A stretch of DNA of 64,000 nucleotides from Oscillospiraceae bacterium (GTDB taxonomy: Bacteria; Bacillota; Clostridia; UBA1381; UBA9506). The position numbers and the translations under genes were made by a program. Below the pieces are notes generated by a model. The model saw only the letters and a program-made list of their open reading frames with translations. It ran no database searches and was not told the DNA's origin. The stretch covers positions 62,001 to 126,000 of the forward strand of contig SVJO01000001.1 in the NCBI GenBank assembly GCA_015068935.1. Direction: 5' to 3'. Below, in pieces: positions 52,812 through 61,332 of this stretch (position 1 is the stretch's first letter; the number at the start of each line of letters is the position of its first letter).

Positions 52812-53417
52812 TTAATCACCTTTTAAAGTTTCTTCTGAATCATCAATACTGAGCTCAAGCTGTAAATTTTCTTCTTTAGCCTTCTCAATATCATCAGGAA
52901 GCTCAAGCTGAACAGCCTCAAGCTCAGGTAAATCCTTAAGCGAACGAAGGCCAAAGCTCCTTAAAAACTCAAGCGTCGTTCCGTAGAGAATAGGTCTTCC
53001 TGGAGCATCAAGTCTGCCCCGCTCTTCAATGAGACCGCGTTCTATGAGTTTATTTACTGAACCGTCAGAATTTACACCTCGAATAAATTCTATGCTCCCC
53101 CTTGTGACAGGCTGATTGTACGCCACTACCGAAAGCGTCTCAAATGCTGCCTGAGAGAGCCCCTGTCTTCTTTTCGGCTCTTTTATACACTGTATGTATC
53201 TGAAATTTTCTTCAACGGTGCAAAGCTGATATTCGTCGTCTATTTCAATAATTTTAAATCCTCTGTTGTTTTCCTTATAAAACCTTTTAAGATTTTCTAT
53301 CTGCTCTTCTACTTCTTTTTGTGAAATTTGGAGTATCTCAGCAAGCTGAGCTTTAGGAAGACTGTCACCCGCGGCAAACAGAATACTTTCAATTATCGAA
53401 TCGTACTTGTGGCTCAT
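52812..53417 (-). CDS. scpB: segregation and condensation protein B
   Basis: A 201-residue winged-helix protein of the ScpB family, partner of ScpA and SMC in chromosome condensation. Two winged-helix domains are seen, with IIESILFAAGDSLPKAQLAEIL at the start and RRQGLSQAAFETLSVVAYNQPVTRGSIEFIRGV (the ScpB signature) in the middle, followed by GRPILYGTT. ATG 53417 is set by GGAGAG with suitable spacing; the ATG two codons earlier is too close. The gene overlaps the end of scpA by 29 bases. Confidence 0.94.
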   Translation of the reverse strand: MSHKYDSIIESILFAAGDSLPKAQLAEILQISQKEVEEQIENLKRFYKENNRGFKIIEIDDEYQLCTVEENFRYIQCIKEPKRRQGLSQAAFETLSVVAYNQPVTRGSIEFIRGVNSDGSVNKLIERGLIEERGRLDAPGRPILYGTTLEFLRSFGLRSLKDLPELEAVQLELPDDIEKAKEENLQLELSIDDSEETLKGD

Positions 53418-54162
53418 GTTCATACTCTCCGTCTTTGAGTTTTGTAATAAAAATATTATTATTTACTGTTTCTGCAATAATAAACTGGCCCTTAATCATT
53501 TCCAAAAGTGCTAAAAAAGTAGCAACTAAAACGGGGCGAGACTCTATACCTGAAAAGAGTTTTTCAAATTTCACTTTTTTACCGATTTTAAGTTTTTCCC
53601 TGATATATTTAACTCTGCCCTCAACAGGGACTATTTCATGGGGCACAATAGCCTTAAATGCACTTTTTGGGGGCGGGGTTTTTCTTTCTGCTTTATCTGC
53701 TATATCTAAAAAAGCTGAAATTAAGATGTCCAAATCAAACATCTGTCCACTGTAATCAGCAGGCTTTGACTCAATATACTCAGGCTCTTTGAAATAATTA
53801 TATCTTGTTGAAAACTCATTTTCTTTAAGGAACTGAGAAAGTTTTTTCATTCTCTCATATTGAAGGAGCCTGTCCACCAAATCCTGACGAGGGTCTTCTT
53901 TTTCTTCTTCAGGCTTTGGAAGGAGCATTTTCGATTTTATCATGAGAAGCTCAGATGCCATAACCAAAAAATCGGACGAAAGCTCTATGTCAAATTTTTT
54001 GCAGTCAACAAGATATTGTATAAACTGCCCTGTTATTTTGACAATAGGTATATCTAAGATACTTACTTTATTTTTTTTTAAAAGATGCAAAAGAAGCTCC
54101 AAAGGGCCTTCAAAGACCTCGAGCTTAAAAGCAATCTTATCATCAGTCAAAGGAGCATCCAT
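53389..54162 (-). CDS. scpA: segregation and condensation protein A
   Basis: A 257-residue kleisin that bridges the SMC heads. The N-terminal LEVFEGPLELLLHLLKKNKVSILDIPIVKIT and the LLMIKSKMLLP segment identify ScpA; the C-terminal winged helix has VATFLALLEMIKGQ. It overlaps scpB, so both are made together. GAGAGG precedes the ATG. The upstream membrane protease gene ends 24 bases earlier. Confidence 0.95.
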   Translation of the reverse strand: MDAPLTDDKIAFKLEVFEGPLELLLHLLKKNKVSILDIPIVKITGQFIQYLVDCKKFDIELSSDFLVMASELLMIKSKMLLPKPEEEKEDPRQDLVDRLLQYERMKKLSQFLKENEFSTRYNYFKEPEYIESKPADYSGQMFDLDILISAFLDIADKAERKTPPPKSAFKAIVPHEIVPVEGRVKYIREKLKIGKKVKFEKLFSGIESRPVLVATFLALLEMIKGQFIIAETVNNNIFITKLKDGEYEHEPQVRFDN

Positions 54163-54186
54163 TAATTTAAACCTCTCATAAAATTT

Positions 54187-54828
54187 TTAGACAGGCACAC
54201 CTGTCAAGAAGAAAATTGCTCTCAAAACAATATTATTTAATGTTCCTAAAATCGGGTCCAGCACTCCAAGAGCAAGTGCGACAACAAGCAAAATCCACCC
54301 AATATGTTCATATTTCATTATATCATAATACAGTCTTGACGGCATAAGCGACAAAAAGATTTTTGAACCGTCAAGCGGCGGAATAGGAATAAGATTAAAC
54401 ACACCAAGGCCTACATTAATCGTTATCAAAACAAGCATGAATTGCCAGAGTATGCTGATACCGCAATTAGTAATGTACAAAATTTTAATTATAACTCCTG
54501 CTATAAGCGCCAGAAGAAAATTTGCCAATGGTCCCCCTAAAGCTACCAGAGACATTCCTTTTTTTGGGTTTTTAAATCTGTAACTGTTCACCATGACAGG
54601 TTTTGCCCAGCCAAATCCGAAAACCAAAAGACACAGTGCACCGACAGGGTCAATGTGCCGCATAGGATTGATGCTTATTCTTCCCATGTTTTTTGCTGTT
54701 CTGTCACCAAGAAGATAGGCAACAAAGCCATGAGCCGCTTCATGAACACTAATGGCAAGCAAGACTGCAACTGCTCTTAAAATCAGCATCTTTATATTAA
54801 TATTTCCTATAAAAGGCAAATCGCTCAC
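54187..54828 (-). CDS. site-2 protease family (M50B) membrane peptidase
   Basis: A 213-residue polytopic membrane zinc protease. The HEAAH motif (residues ~25-29) and the second metal site LIPIPPLDGSK (with Asp near 150) match rhomboid-independent site-2 peptidases such as YwhC/SpoIVFB relatives. With five to six helices and no PDZ or CBS domain it is the short type commonly placed before scpA in Clostridia. The GTG start has only a weak ribosome binding site; an ATG about ten codons downstream is an alternative. The substrate is unknown. Confidence 0.87.
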   Translation of the reverse strand: MSDLPFIGNINIKMLILRAVAVLLAISVHEAAHGFVAYLLGDRTAKNMGRISINPMRHIDPVGALCLLVFGFGWAKPVMVNSYRFKNPKKGMSLVALGGPLANFLLALIAGVIIKILYITNCGISILWQFMLVLITINVGLGVFNLIPIPPLDGSKIFLSLMPSRLYYDIMKYEHIGWILLVVALALGVLDPILGTLNNIVLRAIFFLTGVPV

Positions 54829-54860
54829 TTCTTTTCATAAATTAATTTTGCTACAATTAT

Positions 54861-54889
54861 ATTATACATAATTTTTTGCCCTCTGTAAA
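54861..54889 (-). promoter_or_regulatory. promoter of the M50-scpA-scpB-DUF2953-gerW run
   Basis: TTTACA and TATAAT on the reverse strand with a 17-base spacer, about 32 bases before the protease start. Confidence 0.65.
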
Positions 54890-54970
54890 TAGTTTTATTC
54901 ATTTTTTACAGCAAATTCAAATATTAGCCATAGCTTTTAAATACTGGAATTTTAAATTAAATTTTCTGTA

Positions 54971-54999
54971 TTGCTTTTTCAATCTTTTTCTGTTAAAAT
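54971..54999 (+). promoter_or_regulatory. promoter of the DtxR-like regulator
   Basis: TTGCTT and TAAAAT with 17-base spacing, 22 bases before the TTG start. Confidence 0.5.
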
Positions 55000-55021
55000 A
55001 AATCATAAAGGATGTGATTGA

Positions 55022-55396
55022 TTGAAAATACATGAATCTGGCGAAAATTATCTTGAAACTATACTTATATTAAGACAAAGACTTGTAAATGTACGCTCTG
55101 TTGACATTGCGAACGAGCTTAACTATACTAAACCCAGCGTCAGTGTTGCCATGAAGCTGTTAAAAGAAAACGGTTTGATTGCAATAGATGAAAACGGTTT
55201 TATTACACTTACAGAAGATGGATATAAAATTGCAGACAGAGTGTATAACAGACACACACTGCTTACAAAAGCACTTGTGCGCATCGGTGTTAGCGAAGAA
55301 ACTGCCAAAGACGATGCTTGCAGAATTGAGCATGATATTAGCGATGAAACTTACGATAAACTCAAAGAATTTTGTATGAAATATGAAATAGTATAA
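55022..55396 (+). CDS. DtxR/MntR family metal-dependent regulator (short form)
   Basis: A 124-residue winged-helix regulator. The start KIHESGENYLETILILRQR and the recognition helix region VDIANELNYTKPSVSVAMKLLKENGLI are typical of MntR/DtxR proteins; the second half (HTLLTKALVRIGVSEETAKDDACRIEHDIS) is the dimer and metal domain. It lacks the SH3-like third domain. The metal and targets are unknown. The TTG start follows AAAGGA at nine bases, and the N-terminus agrees with relatives. Confidence 0.88.
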   Translation: MKIHESGENYLETILILRQRLVNVRSVDIANELNYTKPSVSVAMKLLKENGLIAIDENGFITLTEDGYKIADRVYNRHTLLTKALVRIGVSEETAKDDACRIEHDISDETYDKLKEFCMKYEIV

Positions 55397-55400
55397 AAAA

Positions 55401-55430
55401 AACGGTGCAGCTGCACCGTTATTTTTTTAT
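55401..55430. terminator. terminator between the DtxR-like gene and veg
   Basis: A 20-base perfect palindrome AACGGTGCAG/CTGCACCGTT with T-run on one side and A-run on the other. Confidence 0.85.
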
Positions 55431-55696
55431 TCAACTTCCTGCTTGGTATCTAGAATAGTAACACTCACGTTTTTTATGAGTATATCTGAATAATTGAAAG
55501 AGATTGTTCTGCCGCCTGAAGCAAATTCTGAGACACTGTCTAAAACTACGATAAAAAGTGAAGGATATGTAGACTTTATATACCCCTGTCTGACAACAAC
55601 ACGTTTTCTTCCCTTTTTTGCAGTTAATCGTATTCTCTTGCCAACATTTTCGGTTAAAATATTACGGACTCTTTCTATATCCGCTCTCTCTATCAC
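55427..55696 (-). CDS. veg: Veg family protein
   Basis: An 89-residue Veg (DUF1021) protein. The start IERADIERVRNILTENVGKR and the middle GRKRVVVRQGYIKSTYPSLF are family hallmarks. In Bacillus Veg stimulates biofilm gene expression and is one of the most strongly transcribed genes. The GTG at 55696 is placed by GGAGG nine bases upstream; the longer open frame runs back through the promoter and into the neighbouring gene and is not used. Its -35 box lies inside the end of the phosphoglycerate mutase gene. Confidence 0.9.
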   Translation of the reverse strand: MIERADIERVRNILTENVGKRIRLTAKKGRKRVVVRQGYIKSTYPSLFIVVLDSVSEFASGGRTISFNYSDILIKNVSVTILDTKQEVE

Positions 55697-55727
55697 TTTC
55701 TTACACCTCCAAGCAGTTACTACATAT

Positions 55728-55756
55728 ATAATACCATAAATGTAATTATTTGTCAA
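55728..55756 (-). promoter_or_regulatory. strong promoter of veg
   Basis: TTGACA and TATTAT on the reverse strand with 17-base spacing. The -35 element overlaps the last codons of the upstream gene. Confidence 0.8.
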
Positions 55757-56960
55757 TAGTTGTAAGAAGAGGCATGATTTTACATCCCTTATCAACAAAT
55801 AAACCTGTCTTTTCAGCATTTTTCTCAGTATATGACATTCCTGATTTTTCTTTTCCGTTACTTCTGTAAATCGCAAACGGAACAGCATCTCTGACATGAG
55901 TCTTGAGAGAAAGCGGTGTCGGATGGTCAGGCATCACCAAAACTGCATACTCTTCTGATGTGTTTTTAAGGTACTCCATAACGGGACCGATAATTTTTTC
56001 ATCTATCAGCTCTATAGCGCGGATTTTATTTTCAATCTCGCATCTGTGACCACACTCATCAGGCGCCTCGACATGAATATAAACAAAATCCTGACCGTTT
56101 TTAAGTTCATTTATTGCAGCACTGGCTTTTCCTTCAAAGTTTGTGTCAACATTTCCCGTTGCACCTTCGACTTCAGGCACATTCATTTTCGCACCCTTTC
56201 CTATTCCTTTTAAAAGGTCAACGGCAGAGATTATGCTTCCCTTAAGCCCGAATTTTTCCGAAAACATATCAAGTCTGGGTTTTTTGCCCTCTCCCCATAT
56301 CCAGAGCGAATTTGCAGGGTGCTTGCCGTCTGCTTTCCTCTTCTGATTAATGGGGTGGTTTCTTAAAAGCTCATAGCTTTTTTTCATTATCTCTAATAAA
56401 ACGTCGGCATTATCGCCTTGGGGAAGGTATTCTGTAACCTTTCGGTCTGAAATATCATGAGGCGGTGTAAGCTTAATATTTGTACTCCCTCCGTCATGCA
56501 CTAAGAGATGTCTGTAGCTTATTCCGCTATGAAAGCTATAGCCGTCTTTTTTTATATTTTCACTTAAAAATTCTATTAAAACCTTAGATTCTGCCGTTGT
56601 TATTTCATCCGAGCTGTAATCTACCATCGTTTTTTCTTCATACGGCTCATCTTCTGACAGAGTAACAAGGTTTGCCCTGAAAGTTACATCGCTTTCCTTT
56701 AAATCAACACCGATACTAAGCGCCTCCAGTGGAGAACGACCCGAATAGTAAACAATAGGGTCATATCCGAGCACGGATAAGTTTGCCACATCACTCCCGG
56801 GACTGAGTGAGTCGTCAACAGTTTTGCAAAGCCCCATTATTCCATTTTTTGAGATGGCATCAATATTGGGCTTTACCGCAAGTTCCAGCGGTGTCTTTCC
56901 GCCGAGCTTTTCATTTGGATAATCTGCCATACCGTCGCCTAAAAAAACTACATACTTCAT
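55746..56960 (-). CDS. apgM: cofactor-independent phosphoglycerate mutase, archaeal (ApgM) type
   Basis: A 404-residue alkaline-phosphatase superfamily enzyme. The N-terminal metal motif VVFLGDGMADYP, GSDVANLSVLGYDP and the C-terminal VMPDHPTP with nearby His residues identify the ApgM family, which interconverts 3- and 2-phosphoglycerate. Some members were annotated as homoserine kinase, so its role is not fully certain without biochemical data. The start ATG 56960 follows AGGTGATG; two earlier in-frame starts lie within that site. It lies between veg and a stalk-domain gene. Confidence 0.88.
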   Translation of the reverse strand: MKYVVFLGDGMADYPNEKLGGKTPLELAVKPNIDAISKNGIMGLCKTVDDSLSPGSDVANLSVLGYDPIVYYSGRSPLEALSIGVDLKESDVTFRANLVTLSEDEPYEEKTMVDYSSDEITTAESKVLIEFLSENIKKDGYSFHSGISYRHLLVHDGGSTNIKLTPPHDISDRKVTEYLPQGDNADVLLEIMKKSYELLRNHPINQKRKADGKHPANSLWIWGEGKKPRLDMFSEKFGLKGSIISAVDLLKGIGKGAKMNVPEVEGATGNVDTNFEGKASAAINELKNGQDFVYIHVEAPDECGHRCEIENKIRAIELIDEKIIGPVMEYLKNTSEEYAVLVMPDHPTPLSLKTHVRDAVPFAIYRSNGKEKSGMSYTEKNAEKTGLFVDKGCKIMPLLTTIDK

Positions 56961-56990
56961 ATTCATCACCTATATTCTAACTATTATTAT

Positions 56991-58481
56991 TTATTTATTT
57001 TGTGTTATATCAATAACTTGGTCAGGTACATTTATTTTCCCATAATTTACTGTTTCTTTCGATACTGATTTTGCATTTATATTGATACTTGCAGATAAAC
57101 GCACATTTTCTGTATCAGGGATAAATAAGTCATTTATTTTAATAAAAGCATTAATATCCTGCGACTGATTAACTGCATCTTTTGCGTCGACATATCCCTT
57201 TATCGCCAAATCAACCTTGCCAAAAGATTCAAGCATTTGTTTTTTCTGCTCCTCAACAAACTGTATTTCAGTCTCATGCAAGCCTTCATATTCCCATATT
57301 GCATCAGTCAAATTTTCCATAGCCTTCATATAATCATCTTTTGTTACATCAAAGGTTATTTTATATCCGCCGTTTGCTTTTTGTTCAACTCTCACACTTT
57401 CCTCTGAATATAAATCTCCCAAAACATCAATGATATACCCTATCATAACGGCATCTTCTGTTGTAAGTGTTTCATTATTTAAAGCCATTGTCTCAAGATA
57501 TGACCAGAGCGTCGCAGATTCTAATGGCTCGTTAATTTCTACAGGATAAGGAATTTTAATATAATTATCCCCTATCATTTCTGCTGTTTCTTCTCCTCCA
57601 AGCTCTTTAATCAAGTCCATGATTTCTCTGCTCTTTATATAAACATTTTTATCTTTATCTGTTATAATCTCGATATTGAAATTATGGAGCTTTAATATGT
57701 CTGACATAACCAAAAGGTCTACATCTGAAAGAGAAGAATCCATCTCTTTAATAAAATTATAAAGTGATGAAAGGTCAATTGCTACGGCACTTTTTGAAAT
57801 GGCATTTTCGCCGTCAAATTTTTCCTCCGAGCTAATTTTAAAAGTAATATTTGCATCAATGTTTTGAGGCGCTTTTTCTCCCTCATCCAAGAGTTCATTT
57901 GCATTTTCAATCCCAAGGCTTACTTCTATGTCAACATTTTCTGTTGCCTGCATTGGCTTTTCATAAACCATTGCTGAAAGAGGCATGTCTAAAAGCATAT
58001 TTATAAAAGGAGATTTTTGTTCAATCTCTCTTTTCCATGCATCAGTATCTATGATTACAACTTCTCTGTAAAAATCATCCCAGATTACCTTAAGGCCCGA
58101 GCTTTCAGCTACAAATCTGACAGGAACAAGTGTATAATCGTTAACTATTACAGGAGCAGAATCAATCGGAATGATTTCTTTTCCGCCAGATGTTTCCAAA
58201 ACTGCCTCATACTCCCCGATTACAAATGAAAGTTTTTTCCCTCCAAGCAGTGATGAAACTGTTCGTGTCGCTCCGTCAAACTCAACAGTGCCTCCCAGTG
58301 TTTCAAATATAGCTCTGAACGGAACCATCGTTCTGTCATTTATTATCTGGGGCTGGGTCTCAAAATCAATTTTGTCTCCGTTGTAGCTAACTGTAATTTC
58401 CTGTTCCCATCCGTCTGCAAAAACAACTGCTGATGAAATAATCAGCATTATAGTAAGTAAACCTGCAATAATTTTTTTCAT
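56991..58481 (-). CDS. secreted stalk-domain protein with large C-terminal region
   Basis: A 496-residue exported protein. The signal peptide ends at about residue 22 (VVFADGWE). Residues ~25-130 form a copper amine oxidase N-like stalk domain (TQPQIINDRTMVPFRAIFETLGGTVEFDG, split by family pattern, and DYTLVPVRFVAESSGLKVIWDD). The remaining ~360 residues (from MPLSAMVYEKP) are of unknown fold, rich in Asn, Asp and Glu. No membrane anchor or sortase motif is present. It resembles the other stalk protein in this window in design but with the domain at the opposite end. AAGGAGG precedes the ATG. Confidence 0.82.
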   Translation of the reverse strand: MKKIIAGLLTIMLIISSAVVFADGWEQEITVSYNGDKIDFETQPQIINDRTMVPFRAIFETLGGTVEFDGATRTVSSLLGGKKLSFVIGEYEAVLETSGGKEIIPIDSAPVIVNDYTLVPVRFVAESSGLKVIWDDFYREVVIIDTDAWKREIEQKSPFINMLLDMPLSAMVYEKPMQATENVDIEVSLGIENANELLDEGEKAPQNIDANITFKISSEEKFDGENAISKSAVAIDLSSLYNFIKEMDSSLSDVDLLVMSDILKLHNFNIEIITDKDKNVYIKSREIMDLIKELGGEETAEMIGDNYIKIPYPVEINEPLESATLWSYLETMALNNETLTTEDAVMIGYIIDVLGDLYSEESVRVEQKANGGYKITFDVTKDDYMKAMENLTDAIWEYEGLHETEIQFVEEQKKQMLESFGKVDLAIKGYVDAKDAVNQSQDINAFIKINDLFIPDTENVRLSASININAKSVSKETVNYGKINVPDQVIDITQNK

Positions 58482-58585
58482 AGATTATGTCCTCCTTGAA
58501 GTTTAATTATCCGCTATGTATTATTTATTTGAAAACAAAAAATAAATAAATCGTGTTTATAACTGCAGAAAAATATAAAAAACAT

Positions 58586-58614
58586 TTGACAAATGTAAGT
58601 TTCTATAGTATAAT
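58586..58614 (+). promoter_or_regulatory. promoter of tRNA-Pro
   Basis: Perfect consensus TTGACA and TATAAT with a 17-base spacer, 10 bases before the tRNA. Confidence 0.88.
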
Positions 58615-58624
58615 ACTTTAGGAA

Positions 58625-58700
58625 CGGGGTGTGGCGCAGTTGGTAGCGCACATGACTGGGGGTCATGGGGCCGCAAGTTCAAGTCTTGTCACTCCGACCA
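58625..58700 (+). tRNA. tRNA-Pro (anticodon GGG)
   Basis: A 76-base cloverleaf. The acceptor CGGGGTG pairs with CACTCCG (one G-U), followed by A and an encoded CCA. The anticodon loop CTGGGGG gives GGG at 58658-58660, reading CCC/CCU. T arm sequence GTTCAAG is standard. Confidence 0.93.
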
Positions 58701-58701
58701 C

Positions 58702-58736
58702 GTCGAGGCAAAGTCCGCTTTGCTTCGACTTTTTTT
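58702..58736 (+). terminator. terminator of tRNA-Pro, also the head of the first repeat copy
   Basis: GTCGAGGCAAAG pairs with CTTTGCTTCGAC over a TCCG loop and is followed by seven T, two bases after the CCA. Confidence 0.9.
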
Positions 58737-58860
58737 ATGTAAAAAAGTCATTCGCCTGCTTCCTTGCCTCTCCTTTTCACAAAAAGTCACGCTCCGCTCG
58801 TCTGTTCGGTTGCAAGCGCCCTCTCGACGACTTGCTGTCACTATCAACTTTTTGTGAGTT
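58707..58860. repeat. 154-bp repeat, copy 1
   Basis: It starts with GGCAAAGTCCGCTTTGC and ends with CTTTTTGTGAGTT. Each unit has three inverted repeats: GCAAAG/CTTTGC, GACTTTTTT/AAAAAAGTC, and an outer TCACAAAAAGT/ACTTTTTGTGA pair around a GC-rich core. The first ~30 bases double as the tRNA-Pro terminator. Confidence 0.88.
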
Positions 58861-58907
58861 AATTTTGCTTTCTATTTCTCTTAACATTATTATTATTATT
58901 TTGTTTT

Positions 58908-59061
58908 GGCAAAGTCCGCTTTGCTTCGACTTTTTTTATACAAAAAAGTCATCCGCCTGCTTCCTTGCCTCTCCTTTTCACAAAAAGTCACGCTCCGCTC
59001 GTCTGTTCGGTTGCAAGCGCCCTCTCGACGACTCACTGGTGCTAACAACTTTTTGTGAGTT
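58908..59061. repeat. 154-bp repeat, copy 2
   Basis: The same length as copy 1 and nearly identical to it over the first ~125 bases. The segment between the core and the right arm differs, yet both arms of the outer inverted repeat are conserved, which suggests that the hairpin is what is maintained. The unit period is 201 bases. Confidence 0.88.
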
Positions 59062-59104
59062 TTTTGTTCTCTCTTACCCTTTAGTCCCTAATTACTTTTT
59101 TCCA

Positions 59105-59175
59105 GGCAAAGTCCGCTTTGCTTCGACTTTTTTTATACAAAAAAGTCATCCGCCTGCTACGTTGTCTCTCCTTTT
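59105..59175. repeat. truncated repeat, copy 3
   Basis: About the first 70 bases of the unit, from GGCAAAGTCCG to CTCTCCTTTT, with a small divergence after GCCTGCT. It lacks the GC-rich core and right arm, and ends 10 bases before the ispE stop. Confidence 0.82.
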
Positions 59176-59184
59176 TATTCTCTT

Positions 59185-60033
59185 TTATATAGGCTCTGTG
59201 ACAGCAACAAAATAATTTTTAAAGTGATTCTTTATTTTTTCCTCATCAAAATCTTTTTTGAATATACCAAAGCATGTAGGACCGCTGCCACTCATCATAC
59301 TATGTATAGCACCAAGCTCTTTTAAGTCATCTATTATACCATTAATTTCGGGACAAATCTCACCTGTTACCGACTGCATGATATTTTTAAGTGCAAATTC
59401 AAAACTTCCAAAGTCTTTACTCTCAAGAGTTTTAAGCGCAAACTGTTCATCTATCGTTTTAAAAGCACATTTTTTATCTACAAGCTCATATATTTGTTTT
59501 GTGGAAACAGATATTTTCGGGTTTACTATAACAATTTTTACATCTCTGAGCCCTTCTGCACTGCAAAGCTCTTCCCCTATTCCGCGGGCCAGGGCACATT
59601 TTTCATAAATACAAAAAGGAACATCGGCTCCGAGTTTTAATCCAATTCTCATGAGGCTTTCCGTTGACTGTGAGAGTCCGCAAATAATATTAACAGCTTT
59701 TATCGCCGCTGCCGCATCGGTGCTTCCTCCGCCCATTCCGCCTGCTATCGGAATATTTTTTCCTATCGATGCCTTAAATCCGCACGTAAGGGAAAACTCG
59801 TTTTTCATTAGCTCCAGCGCCTTATAGACTATATTATCACGAGGCGCAACGCAATCGTCAAAATTTGTTTGAAGAGTTATCAATCCGTCATCAGTTTTTT
59901 CAACTGTCACTCTGTCTGAGAGTTTAACTGACTGCATAATTGTTACTATATCATGATAACCATTTTCACGTTTTGCTGTAACATCCAAAAGCAGATTTAT
60001 TTTTCCTTTTGCATCCAATGTAATTTTATTCAC
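59185..60033 (-). CDS. ispE: 4-diphosphocytidyl-2-C-methyl-D-erythritol kinase
   Basis: A 282-residue GHMP kinase of the MEP isoprenoid pathway. The N-terminus AKGKINLLLDVTAKRENGYHDI, the ATP loop PIAGGMGGGSTDAAA and the C-terminal MMSGSGPTCFGIF motif are all present. It phosphorylates CDP-methylerythritol. The GTG start follows GGAGTGATATA. It is the last gene of the yycH-yycI-obg-ispE run. Confidence 0.95.
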   Translation of the reverse strand: MNKITLDAKGKINLLLDVTAKRENGYHDIVTIMQSVKLSDRVTVEKTDDGLITLQTNFDDCVAPRDNIVYKALELMKNEFSLTCGFKASIGKNIPIAGGMGGGSTDAAAAIKAVNIICGLSQSTESLMRIGLKLGADVPFCIYEKCALARGIGEELCSAEGLRDVKIVIVNPKISVSTKQIYELVDKKCAFKTIDEQFALKTLESKDFGSFEFALKNIMQSVTGEICPEINGIIDDLKELGAIHSMMSGSGPTCFGIFKKDFDEEKIKNHFKNYFVAVTEPI

Positions 60034-60045
60034 TATATCACTCCA

Positions 60046-61317
60046 TTAGTTTACAAACTCGAATTCTATTTCGTAAATCTTAACCATGTCGCCCTCGTTT
60101 ATTCCTGCATCTATGAGCATATCAATAACACCAATTTCACGAAGTGAGCGCTGGAAAAACTGAAGTGATTCATAATCGTCAAAATTAGTGCTGTCAATAA
60201 TTCTCTCAACTCTCTTGCCTTCCACAACAAATGCACCATTTTCACGTTTAACTGTAATATTGTCATCAGAAAGCGCCTCATTTTTGAACGTATCCTCACA
60301 AACTAAAACCTCAGGAACAGGAAGCGTATCTAAAAGCGCTGACACATGCTTCATCAGTTCTTTCACACCTGAATGAGAAGCGGCAGAAATTGTAAATAGC
60401 TCATATCCTCTGTTCTTTATTTCATCACAAAAATTTTTAAAAAGCTCCTCGTCTGTTATTATATCTGTTTTGTTTGCTACAACAATCTGTGGTCTTTCTG
60501 AAAGCTCAGGATTAAATTTTTCCATTTCGGCATTTAAAATATCAAAATCCTCAATAGGGTTTCTTCCCTCTATTCCCGAAACATCTACAACATGTAAAAG
60601 CAGTCTTGTTCTTTCAACATGTCTTAAAAATTCAAAGCCTAAACCGACTCCTTCGGCTGCTCCCTCAATTATTCCCGGAATGTCAGCTAAGACAAATCCT
60701 TTTGAGTCTCCTGTGTCAACGACACCGAGATTCGGCTCAAGAGTAGTAAAATGATAATTTGCAATCTTAGGTCTTGCCCCGCTCACAACAGAAAGAATAG
60801 TAGACTTTCCAACATTAGGAAAACCCACAAGACCGACATCTGCTAAAAGTTTAAGCTCTAAAATTATCTTTCTTTCAATTCCCGAAATACCAGGTTTTGC
60901 AAATTTGGGAATCTGTCTTGTAGGTGTTGCAAAATGGCTGTTGCCCCAACCGCCTGAGCCTCCGCGCGCTGCAACGAATTCCTGACCGTCTGTTTTAAGG
61001 TCTGCAATAATATTTCCCGTTTCGCCGTCTTTTACTATTGTACCTTGCGGAACTTTGATAGTAATACTTTTACCATCTTTACCAAACCCGTTTTTTGCCC
61101 TTCCGTCACCGCCGTTTTCTGCTTTATATATTCTTTTATATCTGAAATCAAGCAACGTTAAAAGTTTTGAATCCGCCTGAAAAATAACGTCTCCGCCTCT
61201 TCCGCCGTCACCGCCGTCAGGTCCTCCTGCCGCAACATATTTCTCTCTGTGAAAAGACACAAGGCCATTTCCGCCATTACCTGATTTTATCGTAATTTCC
61301 GCAATATCAGCAAACAT
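60046..61317 (-). CDS. obg: GTPase Obg
   Basis: A 423-residue ribosome-associated GTPase. The glycine-rich Obg fold (about residues 1-155, with GGNGLVSFHREKYVAAGGPDGG, split), the GTPase domain (GFPNVGKST, DIPGIIEGA, NKTD) and the C-terminal OCT domain (about 345-423) are complete. Obg acts in 50S assembly and is required for sporulation onset in Bacillus. In many relatives obg follows rpmA; here the L21-L27 operon is elsewhere. AAGGAGT precedes the ATG. Confidence 0.96.
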   Translation of the reverse strand: MFADIAEITIKSGNGGNGLVSFHREKYVAAGGPDGGDGGRGGDVIFQADSKLLTLLDFRYKRIYKAENGGDGRAKNGFGKDGKSITIKVPQGTIVKDGETGNIIADLKTDGQEFVAARGGSGGWGNSHFATPTRQIPKFAKPGISGIERKIILELKLLADVGLVGFPNVGKSTILSVVSGARPKIANYHFTTLEPNLGVVDTGDSKGFVLADIPGIIEGAAEGVGLGFEFLRHVERTRLLLHVVDVSGIEGRNPIEDFDILNAEMEKFNPELSERPQIVVANKTDIITDEELFKNFCDEIKNRGYELFTISAASHSGVKELMKHVSALLDTLPVPEVLVCEDTFKNEALSDDNITVKRENGAFVVEGKRVERIIDSTNFDDYESLQFFQRSLREIGVIDMLIDAGINEGDMVKIYEIEFEFVN

Positions 61318-61332
61318 AATCCTAACTCCTTA

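Noticed and set aside
58631-59215. A 194-codon open frame across tRNA-Pro and the repeat block with an internally repeated peptide
   Set aside because: It starts inside the tRNA, has no ribosome binding site, and the protein repeat merely reflects the 201-base DNA period; the frame changes in copy 3.
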